Shown here piece by piece: positions 7,481 to 15,800 of a stretch of 20,957 bases of DNA. A program made the translations under genes and the position numbers. The number at the start of each line of letters is the position of its first letter. The stretch's first letter is position 1. This DNA comes from an uncultured Chloroflexota bacterium (GTDB taxonomy: Bacteria > Chloroflexota > Limnocylindria > Limnocylindrales > CSP1-4), in contig CAIYZX010000346.1 of the NCBI GenBank assembly GCA_903930745.1, positions 1 to 20,957 on the forward strand, read 5' to 3'. The notes under the pieces were generated by a model. That model did not search any database. It was not told the DNA's origin and was given only the letters and a program-made list of their open reading frames with translations.

Positions 7481-7499
7481 TTGCCCGCCAGGCGGGCAA
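7481..7499. repeat. 19-bp palindrome, copy 3 (isolated)
   Basis: TTGCCCGCC-A-GGCGGGCAA has the same arms as copies 1 and 2, with A instead of C at the centre and unrelated flanks. The arms have therefore been kept or moved independently of the 50-bp unit. Confidence 0.9.
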
Positions 7500-7587
7500 A
7501 GGGCCGGAGACGAGCGCCGGCCGTGAACCCGGCGAGACCGCGGGGCCCTGAACCCGGAGTGTGGACTGAGCCGCGAGGACGCCGCGA

Positions 7588-8607
7588 TCAGGCGCGGGGC
7601 GTGACCTCAACGATGGACGCGGGGGCCGAGGCACCGGCGACCGCGGCACGGGCAGCCTCGATCAGTCCCTCCGGACTCTCCCCGTCCACCGGGAAGCGGG
7701 CAACGCCGGCGCTCACGCTCACGGTGTTGCCATCGAACTCGCCCAGCTTCGCGATCCCGTCCAGGACGCGCCTTGCCACCGTGGCCCCGGCGCCGCCCGG
7801 CGCAACCAGGATGAACTCGTCACCGCCGGTCCGCCCGATCGTGTCCACCAGGCGCACGCTCTCCGCGAGCACGGAGGCGACCTGGCGCAGCACGTGATCG
7901 CCGGCGCGAGAGCCCGAGGTGCGATTGATCTCGCGGAAGCCGTCCACGTCGAAGACGGCCACGGAGACCTCCACACCGGATCGGCCCGCGCGCGCAACCT
8001 CCAGCTCCAGCACCCGAGAGACCGTCCGGCCATTCGCCAGGCCCGTGAGAGCGTCCGTGAGGGCCACCCGCTCCAGCCACTCGGAGCGCTCCGCGGCCAT
8101 GGAGCTGGTCCGGAAGAGCGTCACCGCGGCGGCGACCATGTCCGCCACGGCCACGAGAACGGTCTCCTCGTCCGCACCAACGGTGTGCTCTCCGGGCCAG
8201 CCGAAGGAGAGGACGCCAACGCCCACCTCCACCTCCCCGCCGCCGGAGACCACGAGCGGCAGGTCCGCGCCCGTCATGGGCGTGCCGTCCGGCGTCTGGC
8301 CCGTGCGGCCCAGGGTTCCTGAGCGATCGAGGGCGGCATGGTGGATGGGATGGTCCGGGTTGCCAACCACGTCCGCCTCGAAGGCCTCGATCGTGTCCTC
8401 CGCGATGCCCAGGGTGAGCAGCAGCTCCAGCGCATTGCGGTCCGGGTCCAGGGCGAAGACGGCGGCCATCGAGGCACCGGTCGCGGCGGCGCCGGCCTCC
8501 ACGATGACGGCCAGCGCCTGGTCCAGGTCCGCGGCGCGCGCGAGCGCCGCGGCTCCGGCCGACAGCACGCCCAGCGAGCCGGCAGCCGCCCCGTTCGAGT
8601 CCGTCAC
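7588..8607 (-). CDS. GAF-GGDEF diguanylate cyclase
   Basis: A 339-aa soluble protein predicted to make c-di-GMP from two GTP. Residues ~15-170 form a GAF-like sensor domain and ~180-335 the GGDEF domain. The intact active-site motif is GGDEF at 261-265, the metal-binding region is VFDVDGF with D220, and N228 fits the substrate-binding Asn. An inhibitory I-site RLVD (R252, D255) lies exactly five residues before the motif, so product feedback is expected. No membrane segment is present, so the signal is cytoplasmic. The chosen GTG start follows GGAGGGA closely. An ATG at 8688 would add 27 Arg-rich residues but overlaps a -10-like element. It is transcribed divergently from darA. Confidence 0.92.
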   Translation of the reverse strand: MTDSNGAAAGSLGVLSAGAAALARAADLDQALAVIVEAGAAATGASMAAVFALDPDRNALELLLTLGIAEDTIEAFEADVVGNPDHPIHHAALDRSGTLGRTGQTPDGTPMTGADLPLVVSGGGEVEVGVGVLSFGWPGEHTVGADEETVLVAVADMVAAAVTLFRTSSMAAERSEWLERVALTDALTGLANGRTVSRVLELEVARAGRSGVEVSVAVFDVDGFREINRTSGSRAGDHVLRQVASVLAESVRLVDTIGRTGGDEFILVAPGGAGATVARRVLDGIAKLGEFDGNTVSVSAGVARFPVDGESPEGLIEAARAAVAGASAPASIVEVTPRA

Positions 8608-8686
8608 GAAGTCCCTCCGCAAGGTGCGCCCCGGGGTGCCGCCGTGCAGGCGGGCGGCGGAGTCATCCGGGGCATGGCGCGCCCGC

Positions 8687-8692
8687 ATCCTA
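8687..8692 (-). promoter_or_regulatory. -10 element candidate for the diguanylate cyclase gene
   Basis: On the minus strand this reads TAGGAT, fitting TANNNT, about 80 nt before the GTG start at 8607. It overlaps the first ATG of the longer reading frame, which supports the shorter start. No clear -35 is seen. Confidence 0.35.
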
Positions 8693-8779
8693 CACCGGCA
8701 GCATGGCTCCGCACCCTCCCCGTGCGGGGGATGGGACGCGGCCGGCGGCGGAGCAGGCCACCACAGGCGCGCCCTGGGC

Positions 8780-8785
8780 TATGCT
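8780..8785 (+). promoter_or_regulatory. -10 element of a probable leaderless darA promoter
   Basis: TATGCT (TANNNT) ends 6 nt before the GTG at 8792, so transcription would begin at or next to the start codon. No ribosome binding site is present. Confidence 0.5.
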
Positions 8786-8791
8786 CCGCGC

Positions 8792-9121
8792 GTGAAGCTC
8801 GTCGTCGCAATCGTCCACAGCGAGGATGCCGGTGCCCTCACGGACGCCCTCCTCGAGCACGACTTCCGTGCCACCCGCCTCCACTCGTCCGGTGGCTTCC
8901 TCAAGCAGTCCAACGCCACGGTCATGCTGGGCGTGGAGGACGACGAGGTTGACGAGGTCATGGGGATCATCCGGGAGAGCTGCCACTCGCGGACCCAGAT
9001 GGTGAACCCCATGCCGCCGATCATGGAGCCGGGCGAGTTCTTCATGCCCTTCCCGCTCGAGGTGGAGATGGGCGGCGCCACCGTCTTCGTGGTGCCCGTG
9101 GAGCGGTTCGAGCGGCTCTGA
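8792..9121 (+). CDS. darA: Cyclic-di-AMP receptor, DarA/PstA-type PII-like protein
   Basis: A 109-aa protein of the cyclic-di-AMP receptor family (PF06153, formerly DUF970). It begins MKLVVAIVHSEDAGAL and has the hallmark loop TRLHSSGGFLKQSNATVMLGVEDDEV (start of loop at residue 28) plus a C-terminal GATVFVVPVERFERL strand. In Firmicutes the trimeric DarA binds c-di-AMP, and its downstream partner is unknown. In many genomes it sits beside tmk; here tmk lies 1.5 kb upstream with a reversed diguanylate cyclase between them. The GTG start is supported by the N-terminal strand and the leaderless promoter spacing. No diadenylate cyclase gene is in the window. Confidence 0.9.
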   Translation: MKLVVAIVHSEDAGALTDALLEHDFRATRLHSSGGFLKQSNATVMLGVEDDEVDEVMGIIRESCHSRTQMVNPMPPIMEPGEFFMPFPLEVEMGGATVFVVPVERFERL

Positions 9122-9142
9122 GCCGCCGGCCCCGCGCGCGGC

Positions 9143-9166
9143 CCGAGACCGAGACCGAGACCGAGA
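9143..9166 (+). repeat. CCGAGA hexanucleotide repeat, four copies
   Basis: Four perfect CCGAGA units lie in the spacer between darA and the DinB-like gene, just before the ribosome binding site GGAGGAG (9172-9178). Such a tract could change length by slippage. Confidence 0.85.
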
Positions 9167-9187
9167 CGCGGGGAGGAGCGCGGAACC

Positions 9188-9802
9188 GTGGCGAACCCGA
9201 GGATCGACGCCCTGGCGGACCTCGCCCCGGACATCGTGGGCGCATGGCGGGGCATCGAGGCCGGGGCCTTCATCGCCGTCCGCCGCGAGTTGCGCAAGCG
9301 CGCGGGCGCCGGCACGGCCCAGGGGATCAACGGACAGCTGGCCCACGTGGCGCAGGCGCTCGCCGCCGTGACCGAGACCCTGCCGGACCGGGCCTTCGGG
9401 CTGCCGGGCGGCGAGGAGGACTGGACGGTCGCCCAGGCGCTGGGTCACACGGCCGATGCGCGGGCCGGGCTGGCGATGGCCGCGAGCCTGGCGGCGCAGG
9501 GTCGCTGGCCGGCCGATGCCGCGCCCGTGGTCCCGGGGATCCCCGGCGAGGCGGGCACGGACCGCGCGGGCCTCATCCGGCGCCTGCACGGCAGCACCAG
9601 GATCATCGAGCGGGCCGCGCGCGCCGTCGCCGGCCACGAGACGGACCCGTGCCCCCTGGAGCATCCCCTGGTGGGCCGGATGCGCTGTGGCGAGTGGCTC
9701 CTCTTCGCAGGCGTCCACGACCTGATGCACCTGGAGCAGCTGGAGCGCCTGGAGCGCGAGCTGGCGGACGAGACCGGCGCTGCGGGGACCGCAGGCGCAT
9801 GA
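9188..9802 (+). CDS. DinB-superfamily putative metalloprotein
   Basis: A 204-aa protein starting at GTG 9 nt after GGAGGAG. It has the DinB/YfiT-like four-helix-bundle pattern: WTVAQALGHTADAR (H87) in the first half and GVHDLMHLEQLERL (H177, H181) near the end. These three histidines are the usual metal triad. The family includes thiol-dependent transferases and hydrolases, but most members have no known substrate. The C-terminus is low-complexity. Its stop overlaps the start of the Nudix gene (ATGA), so the two are translated together. Family assignment is fairly secure; function is not. Confidence 0.75.
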   Translation: MANPRIDALADLAPDIVGAWRGIEAGAFIAVRRELRKRAGAGTAQGINGQLAHVAQALAAVTETLPDRAFGLPGGEEDWTVAQALGHTADARAGLAMAASLAAQGRWPADAAPVVPGIPGEAGTDRAGLIRRLHGSTRIIERAARAVAGHETDPCPLEHPLVGRMRCGEWLLFAGVHDLMHLEQLERLERELADETGAAGTAGA

Positions 9803-10353
9803 GCCTGAAGCCGGACCTCATCGAGTGCTGGGTCTTCCGCGTCCGCCCCGCGGCGGGCCAGGACGACCCCACCGCGGACGCGGACCGCCTCGAGATCCTC
9901 CTGATCCGCCGCGCACCCCACCGGATCTTCCCCGGGCTCTGGCAGTGTGTCACCGGCGGCATCGAACCCGGCGAGCGCGCGCCCGCCGCCGCGATGCGCG
10001 AGGTGGCGGAGGAGACGGGTCTCGCAGGCGACGAGATCCTGGCCTGGTACGACCTTGACCAGGTGGCCCCGTTCTACGACGAGGGCAGCGACGCCGTGGT
10101 GGTCTCCGCGATCTTCGCCGCGCGGGTCAGCCCGGGTGCCCGCCCGCGAGAGTCCTGGGAGCACGACGGCCTGCGCTGGGTCCCCGCCGCCGAGGCCCCG
10201 CGCCTCGCGATCTGGCCCTCGTACGCGGAGTCCATCCGGCGCATCAGCGAGCAGCTGCTGGAGCCGGACCTCGCACGCTGGTTCCTGGTGGATGCGGACG
10301 GACGGAGAGTGGCCCGTCGACCCCTGCAGGATCCCCCCGCGCGCTCCTCCTGA
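9799..10353 (+). CDS. Nudix hydrolase
   Basis: A 184-aa protein with a complete Nudix box at residues 53-75: GGIEPGE, then seven residues, then REVAEETGL. The pattern GX5EX7REUXEEXGU is met at every position. It hydrolyses a nucleoside diphosphate linked to another moiety; the substrate cannot be read from the sequence. The region before the box (LEILLIRRAPHRIFPGLWQCVTGG) resembles NTP-pyrophosphohydrolase/MutT-like members. A ~20-residue insertion near the N-terminus and a ~30-residue tail are family-variable. The ATG overlaps the stop of the DinB-like gene. It ends 18 nt from the converging kinase gene. Confidence 0.9.
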   Translation: MSLKPDLIECWVFRVRPAAGQDDPTADADRLEILLIRRAPHRIFPGLWQCVTGGIEPGERAPAAAMREVAEETGLAGDEILAWYDLDQVAPFYDEGSDAVVVSAIFAARVSPGARPRESWEHDGLRWVPAAEAPRLAIWPSYAESIRRISEQLLEPDLARWFLVDADGRRVARRPLQDPPARSS

Positions 10354-10375
10354 CCGGGCCCGGACGGTCCGTCAG
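10350..10375. terminator. Possible bidirectional terminator between converging genes
   Basis: CTGAC/GTCAG flank an inner GACCG (10352-10356) / CGGTC (10365-10369) stem with a GC-rich loop. It overlaps both stop codons. The stem is short and has no T-tract. Confidence 0.3.
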
Positions 10376-12648
10376 GCGACGGGCGATGCGCGCAGCGCCT
10401 CTCGAACCGCGGCATCCAGCTCCCGGGTCGTGAAGGGCTTGGGGACAAGCCTGAACAACCCGGCCGCATGGCCGCCCTCGTCAAGCTCCGGCGCGTGGCC
10501 GGAGACGAAGACGACGGGAATGCCCGGCCAGTGCCGCTGCATGATCTGCTGCAGCTCGGCGCCCTGGATGCCTGGCATCCTCACATCGGAGACGACCAGG
10601 TCCACCCGCTGCGAGCGATCTGCGAGCAGGCCCAGCGCGACGTGGCCGGAGTCCGCCTCCAGGACCGTGTAGCCAAGACCGCGCAGCATGCGGGCGGTGA
10701 CGACGCGAACCGCGGACTCGTCCTCCACCACCAGGATGCACGGCTGTCGCAACGCCCCGGCGCCGTGGATCGCCCCGTCGCCCGTGGCGCGTGCCTCGTC
10801 CGTCCGGTCCTGCTTGCCGGCCGGCAGACCTGCACAGGGCAGCTCGATCCTGAAGGTGGTGCCAACCCCCTCCGCAGACGTCACCCCGATGGTGCCGCCG
10901 GACCCCGTCACGATCCCGTAGACCGTCGCGAGACCCAGGCCGGTGCCCTTCCCGACCTCCTTGGTCGTGAAGTACGGGGTGAACACCTGCGAGAGGGTCG
11001 CCTGGTCCATCCCGGTGCCAGTGTCCTGGACCTCGATGACGACGCACCTGTCCGGGATGCCGGCCGTCGTGGCGCTCCGCATGGCGAGCCCGGCGTCAAC
11101 CCGGATCGTCAGTTCGCCGCCGTCCGGCATCGCGTCGCGGGCGTTCACCACGAGGTTCACGATCACCTGCTCCAGCTGGCCGGGATCGGCGAGCACCAAC
11201 GCGGTGTCGCGCATCCTGACCACCTCGATGCCGATGTTCCCGCCCAGCAGGCGCACCAGCATGGGTGCCAGCCCGTCGAGCAGCTGGACCACGTCGACCA
11301 CGCGCAGCTCTGGCGCACGGCGCCGGCTGAACGAGAGCAGCTGGCGTGTCATCGCCGCAGCCCGCTCGGCGGCCACGAGGACCTGTTGCATGTCGTCTGC
11401 GGCCGGGCTCCCGGGGGGCACGGCCTGCAGGGCGAAGGTGCCGAACCCGGAGATGGCCGAGAGGACGTTGTTCATGTCGTGGGCAAGGCCGCCGGCAAGC
11501 TGACCAACCGCCTCGAGGCGCTGCGCCTGGGCCAGCTGTGCCTCCAGGCTGCGCCGCGCCGTGATGTCCGTCACAACCGACACGGACACCTCGATCGAGC
11601 CATCGGGGCCACGGCGCTCACGACCGCGGTCCTCCACCCAGATGTAGCTTCCGTCCGAGCGCCGGATGCGGTACTCGTGGGCCCATCGTCCGTCCCCGCC
11701 ATACCAGAGCCTGTCGCACTCGGGCAGGTCGTCCGGGTGCACCAGCGCGCGCCACGACGTGTCCGAGGTGACCTCGTCCGGACGGAAGCCCAGGATCCGC
11801 TCGATCGCAGGGCTGACCGACATCGCGTGCTCCGCCTCCTGGAAGCACACGATCGCGTCCACCTCGTCGAGCGTCCGCCGAAGGCGATCCTCGCTGGCTA
11901 CGAGGGCGTCCTGCGCGGCCTGCAGCTCGGTGACGTCCGAGACCGAGCAGTTGAGGGACGTGGCAACCCCCTCGTCGTCGCGGGTGACGATGCCCACGAC
12001 GTGGACGAGCCGCTCGCGACCCGAGTCAGGGCGTCTGACCCGGTACGTGATGTCGGCCACCTTGCCCGGTCGCCCGAGGACATCGTCGAAGCACTCGCTG
12101 GTGCGGGCCCGGTCGTCCGGGTGCGTGCAGCTGCGGAAGTCCGACCAGGGCAGGCGGCCATCCGGATCGGTGGAGATGCCGTAGATGTCCGAGGCCACGG
12201 CCGAGAAGCGGGCGACGAAGCTGGAGAGGTCCACGGAGAACGTGCCGGTGCGCCCACCGCTCGTGGTGGCAAGCAGGGCATGGCGTGACTGCACCAGGGC
12301 CGTCTCGCGGGCGTGCTCCTCCGTTGCGTCCCGGAGGAATATCGCCACGCCACCGTCAACTCGCGATGCCCGGCCTTCAAGCCAGTGGCCCGTGACCGGA
12401 TGGCGGAACCCGATCCGTTCCACGGAGCCGGTGCCCGCCTGTCGCGCGGCGATCAGCAGCGAGGGCTCGCCCAGGTCCACCAGCTCCAGTGCGGGCCTGG
12501 TGCCCGCCAGCGGGTTGCCGGAGCGGCCAAGCTCACGGTCTGCTGCCGGATTGGACTCGAGGCAGACCCCGTCCGGGTCCAGCAGGAGCGCGGGATCCGC
12601 CTCCTGGAGCAGCAGCGGCGCCGGAGCGCGCGGGGACTCGTGGATCAC
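10372..12648 (-). CDS. Hybrid sensor histidine kinase 1 (PAS-PAS-PAS-HisKA-ATPase-REC)
   Basis: A 758-aa soluble kinase with no membrane segment. Residues 1-115 form a degenerate PAS-like domain with Cys29. Residues ~120-245 form a PAS3-fold domain (HPDDRARTSE, RLVHVVGIVTRD) and ~250-365 a PAS with DEVDAIVCFQE (Cys268). The H-box LAGGLAHDMNN has phospho-acceptor His390. The N-box is NLVVNARDAMPDGG, followed by DTGTGMD and TTKEVGKGTGLGLATVYGIV. The C-terminal receiver has acidic VVED, phospho-acceptor Asp688 (VVSDVRMPG) and Lys737 (PKPF). All catalytic residues are present. The GTG start follows GGAGAG. No separate output domain or response regulator is nearby, so the phosphate presumably goes to an unlinked phosphotransfer protein or the receiver acts as a control or sink. 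Confidence 0.93.
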   Translation of the reverse strand: MIHESPRAPAPLLLQEADPALLLDPDGVCLESNPAADRELGRSGNPLAGTRPALELVDLGEPSLLIAARQAGTGSVERIGFRHPVTGHWLEGRASRVDGGVAIFLRDATEEHARETALVQSRHALLATTSGGRTGTFSVDLSSFVARFSAVASDIYGISTDPDGRLPWSDFRSCTHPDDRARTSECFDDVLGRPGKVADITYRVRRPDSGRERLVHVVGIVTRDDEGVATSLNCSVSDVTELQAAQDALVASEDRLRRTLDEVDAIVCFQEAEHAMSVSPAIERILGFRPDEVTSDTSWRALVHPDDLPECDRLWYGGDGRWAHEYRIRRSDGSYIWVEDRGRERRGPDGSIEVSVSVVTDITARRSLEAQLAQAQRLEAVGQLAGGLAHDMNNVLSAISGFGTFALQAVPPGSPAADDMQQVLVAAERAAAMTRQLLSFSRRRAPELRVVDVVQLLDGLAPMLVRLLGGNIGIEVVRMRDTALVLADPGQLEQVIVNLVVNARDAMPDGGELTIRVDAGLAMRSATTAGIPDRCVVIEVQDTGTGMDQATLSQVFTPYFTTKEVGKGTGLGLATVYGIVTGSGGTIGVTSAEGVGTTFRIELPCAGLPAGKQDRTDEARATGDGAIHGAGALRQPCILVVEDESAVRVVTARMLRGLGYTVLEADSGHVALGLLADRSQRVDLVVSDVRMPGIQGAELQQIMQRHWPGIPVVFVSGHAPELDEGGHAAGLFRLVPKPFTTRELDAAVREALRASPVA

Positions 12649-12682
12649 GTGTTTCTCTCTCCACCCGGCTGAGCATGCACCG

Positions 12683-12694
12683 GATCGCGCGATC
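12683..12694. promoter_or_regulatory. 12-bp perfect palindrome in the leader of kinase 1
   Basis: GATCGCGCGATC is a perfect inverted repeat between the GATACT element and the kinase 1 start, 35 nt upstream of the GTG. It could be an operator; it could also be chance in GC-rich DNA. Confidence 0.3.
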
Positions 12695-12721
12695 GGATGG
12701 GACGCCGCGCGCGTGAGCGGC

Positions 12722-12727
12722 AGTATC
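12722..12727 (-). promoter_or_regulatory. -10-like element upstream of kinase 1
   Basis: The minus strand reads GATACT, about 75 nt before the start. It resembles CATAGT and CATACT upstream of the two sister kinases; the first base departs from TANNNT. Confidence 0.25.
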
Positions 12728-12804
12728 GAGTGGGAGCAGCACCCCGGGGGAGTCGCCCATTCGTGGGGGTCGCCGGTCACCTGGCCGGCGCCTGGGACCC
12801 GCCC

Positions 12805-15800
12805 TCAGCCGGCCACGGGCACCTCGTCCAGCGCCGCCGCCACGGCATCGCGGAGCGCCTCCGCGGAGCAGGGCTTGGGCAGCAGCGCCACGCCGAGATC
12901 GTCCGCGACCTCCTCCGCGCCCGGCGCATAGCCCGAGAGGAAGACGGCGGGGAACCCGGGACGCATGTCCCGAAGCCGTCGCACGAGCTCCGTTCCCTGC
13001 ATCCCGGGCATGCGCACGTCCGTGATCACCGCCCTCGCGTCGAAGTCCGTCCGCGTGGCCAGGGCCAGCGCCTCCATGCCGTTCGTGGCAGAGACCACGG
13101 AGTACCCGAGCGACTCCAGCAGCCGGGCGGTCACGGCCCGCACCGTTGGCTCGTCCTCCACCAGCAGGACCTGGCGCACGGGCATGGACGGATCCGCGAC
13201 CGGCGCCACGAAGGCGGCAGTCCCTCCTGGCCCGGTCTCCCCGGGCATCATGTCGTCCGCCGGCGACTCGGACACCCCCGGCAGCTCGATGGCGAACCGT
13301 GTGCCCTGCCCCGGCTGCGACGTCACCGAGATCCGTCCGCCGGATCCCGTCACGATCCCGTAGACCGTCGCGAGGCCCAGGCCCGTCCCGCGGCCCAGCT
13401 CCTTCGTGGTGAAGAACGGCGTGAACACCTGGGCGAGCGTCGCCTCGTCCATGCCGGAGCCGGTGTCGTCCACCTCGAGCCGCACGCACCGGGCGCCGGC
13501 CCGGGCGGCGATGTCCGCCGGGCAGGCCGCCGCCGATGTCCGGATGGCCAGGCGGCCGCCCTCTGGCATGGCGTCCCGGGCATTCACCGCGAGGTTCACG
13601 ATCACCTGTTCCACCTGGCCGGGGTCCGCTCGCACCGCGGGCAGGTTGGGCTCGTGGGTCACCGAGATCTCGATGTGCTCGCCAAGGAGGCGGCCAAGCA
13701 TCGGTACCAGCCCGTCCACCACCGTGCCGACATCGATAACCCGCGGCTCCAGCGGCTGCCGCCGGCTGAACGCGAGGAGCTGCCGGGTCAGCGCAGACGC
13801 ACGATCCGCGGCCAGCATGACCTGCCCGATGTCCTCCGACGCCGGGCTGCCCGGCTCAACCTCCTCCGCCACGAAGCGCGCGTAGCCGGAGATCGCGGCG
13901 AGGATGTTGTTCATGTCGTGCGCGACGCCGCCGGCGAGCCTGCCGACGGCCTCCAGGCGCTGGGCCTGGCGGAGCTGCGCCTCCATGCTGCGGCGTGCGG
14001 TCACATCCACGATGACCGAGACCGTGGACCTCGCCGACCCGTCGGCGAACCGCTCGCGCCGGCCGCGTTCGGCGAGCCAGAGCCAGTGGCCGTCCGCGTG
14101 CTGGAACCGGTACTCCAGGTCCCAGGCGTTGGACGGGTGCTGCCATCCCGCGAGGGCTGCCTCGATGTCGTCCGGGTGCACCCGCCGGTTGAAGTCGCCG
14201 TACGTCTGGATCTCCCCGGGGCGGTATCCCAGGAGTCGCTCGCACTGCGGGCTCAGGACGATGGGGTGGCCCGGCTCGTCCTGGAAGACGATGATTCCCT
14301 CGACGCCTTCGACGGTGGTGCGCAGCCGGTGCTCGGACAGCTGCAGCGCAGCGATGGCCGCCCGTTCCGCGGTGACGTCCCGCTTGACTGCGACGAACGC
14401 CGAGATGGAGCCGTCTGCGTCGCGGATGGGTGTGATGGACGCCTCCTCCACGTAGCGTCGGCCATCCTTGCGCAGGTTGACCAGGTCGCCCGTCCAGCGC
14501 CGGCCGGCCATGAGGTCTGCCCACAGCGCCTCGTAGTAGGCACGGGGATGCTCCCCGCTCTTGAGCAGGCGCGGATTGCGTCCCACCACCTCGTCACGCC
14601 CGTAGCCGGTGATCCGCTCGAAGGCCGGGTTGACGTAGGTGATGTCGCCCGAGACGTCCGCCACCACGACGGACTCCGTCATGAGCTGCATGGCGGTGGC
14701 CAGCCGCAGGATGTCCGCCTGCGCGTGCAGCCGCTCCTCCACGTCGCGGACCACCGCCGTGATCCGCGTGCCATCCTGGGTGCTCCATGCGGCCGCGGCC
14801 ACCTCCACGCCGCCGACGGTGCCATCCCTGCGCAGCACGCGGAGCTCCGTGGGGCCGGCGGACGCCGGGGCCGCGCCGGTTGCGAGCGCCCTGAGCATCT
14901 CGCCGTAGGCCGGTCGAACCTGCTCCGGCATCAGGTCGAGGACGGAGCGGCCGGACAGCTCGTCCGGGGACCACCCGAAGATCCGTCCGGAGGCCGTGCT
15001 GGCGGCCTCGATGGTGCCCAGCGGATCCAGGGTGAGGATGGCGTCCGGCGCCGTCTCGGCAAGGACCCGGTAGCGGGTCTCGCTCAGCCGGAGCGCAGCC
15101 TCGCGCTCCATGGCCTCCGTGGCGTCGATGGCCACCGACAGGAGCCCGTGGCCGCGGCCGTCATCGTGCTCGATCCACCGGCCCCGGTCCGCCACCCAGA
15201 CCCAGTGGCCCTGTGCATGGCGTACCCGGTAGTACACGAACCACGCCGGGACGCCGCTACGCCAGACGGCATCCAGCATGGGGAAGTCGTCCGGGTGGAT
15301 CAACGCGTCCCAGGCGTCGAAGCTGGCAAGGTCCCGCGGGGCGTACCCGAGGATCCGCTGGACGGGCTCGCTCACCAGGACGGGTGCTCCGGCGTGCTCC
15401 TGGTAGCACACGATCGCATCCACGCCGTCCAGCATCCTGCGCAGCTGGACCTCGTCGGCGGATCCCGGACCTCGTGGATCAGCCTCGAACGACTCGTGGA
15501 GGTGGACCGCCACACCGCTGCCGGCCAGGGAGACGCGCCCGCCCAGCGCGCGTCCGCCCGCTCCCAGGCGAATGTGCAGGGGCACCCGCATGCGCGAGGG
15601 GTCGGGTGCCGCACCGATGCCGCCAGCGCCCGCCGCATCTGCATCGCGCTCCGGCCGTCGCGCCCCGGAGAGCGTCGCGATCCCCGTGCGGATGGCGGCC
15701 AGGAGCTCGGGCGGGATCCCGCTGGCAAGCGCGGCCCCGGACGCCGACGACCCGATCCCCAGCAGGAGCCGGGCGGCGGCGTTCGCGTAGTGGCACAGAC

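Larger units (their letters stand above)
7247..7587. other. Structured convergent intergenic region (tmk / diguanylate cyclase)
   Basis: These 341 bases separate the 3' ends of two converging genes and hold no credible gene. They contain a perfect tandem repeat, three near-identical palindromes, an imperfect direct repeat pair, and two smaller hairpins: TGCACG/CGTGCA at 7368-7384 and GGCAC/GTGCC at 7422-7434. A bidirectional terminator role is likely for part of it; an untranslated RNA cannot be excluded. Confidence 0.6.

Noticed and set aside
7266..7499. CRISPR array
   Set aside because: The 50-bp units are directly adjacent with no spacers, the third palindrome has other flanks, and no cas gene is present.
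8608..8688. Longer start for the diguanylate cyclase at 8688
   Set aside because: It overlaps the -10-like TAGGAT and adds only Arg-rich residues, whereas the GTG at 8607 has a good ribosome binding site.
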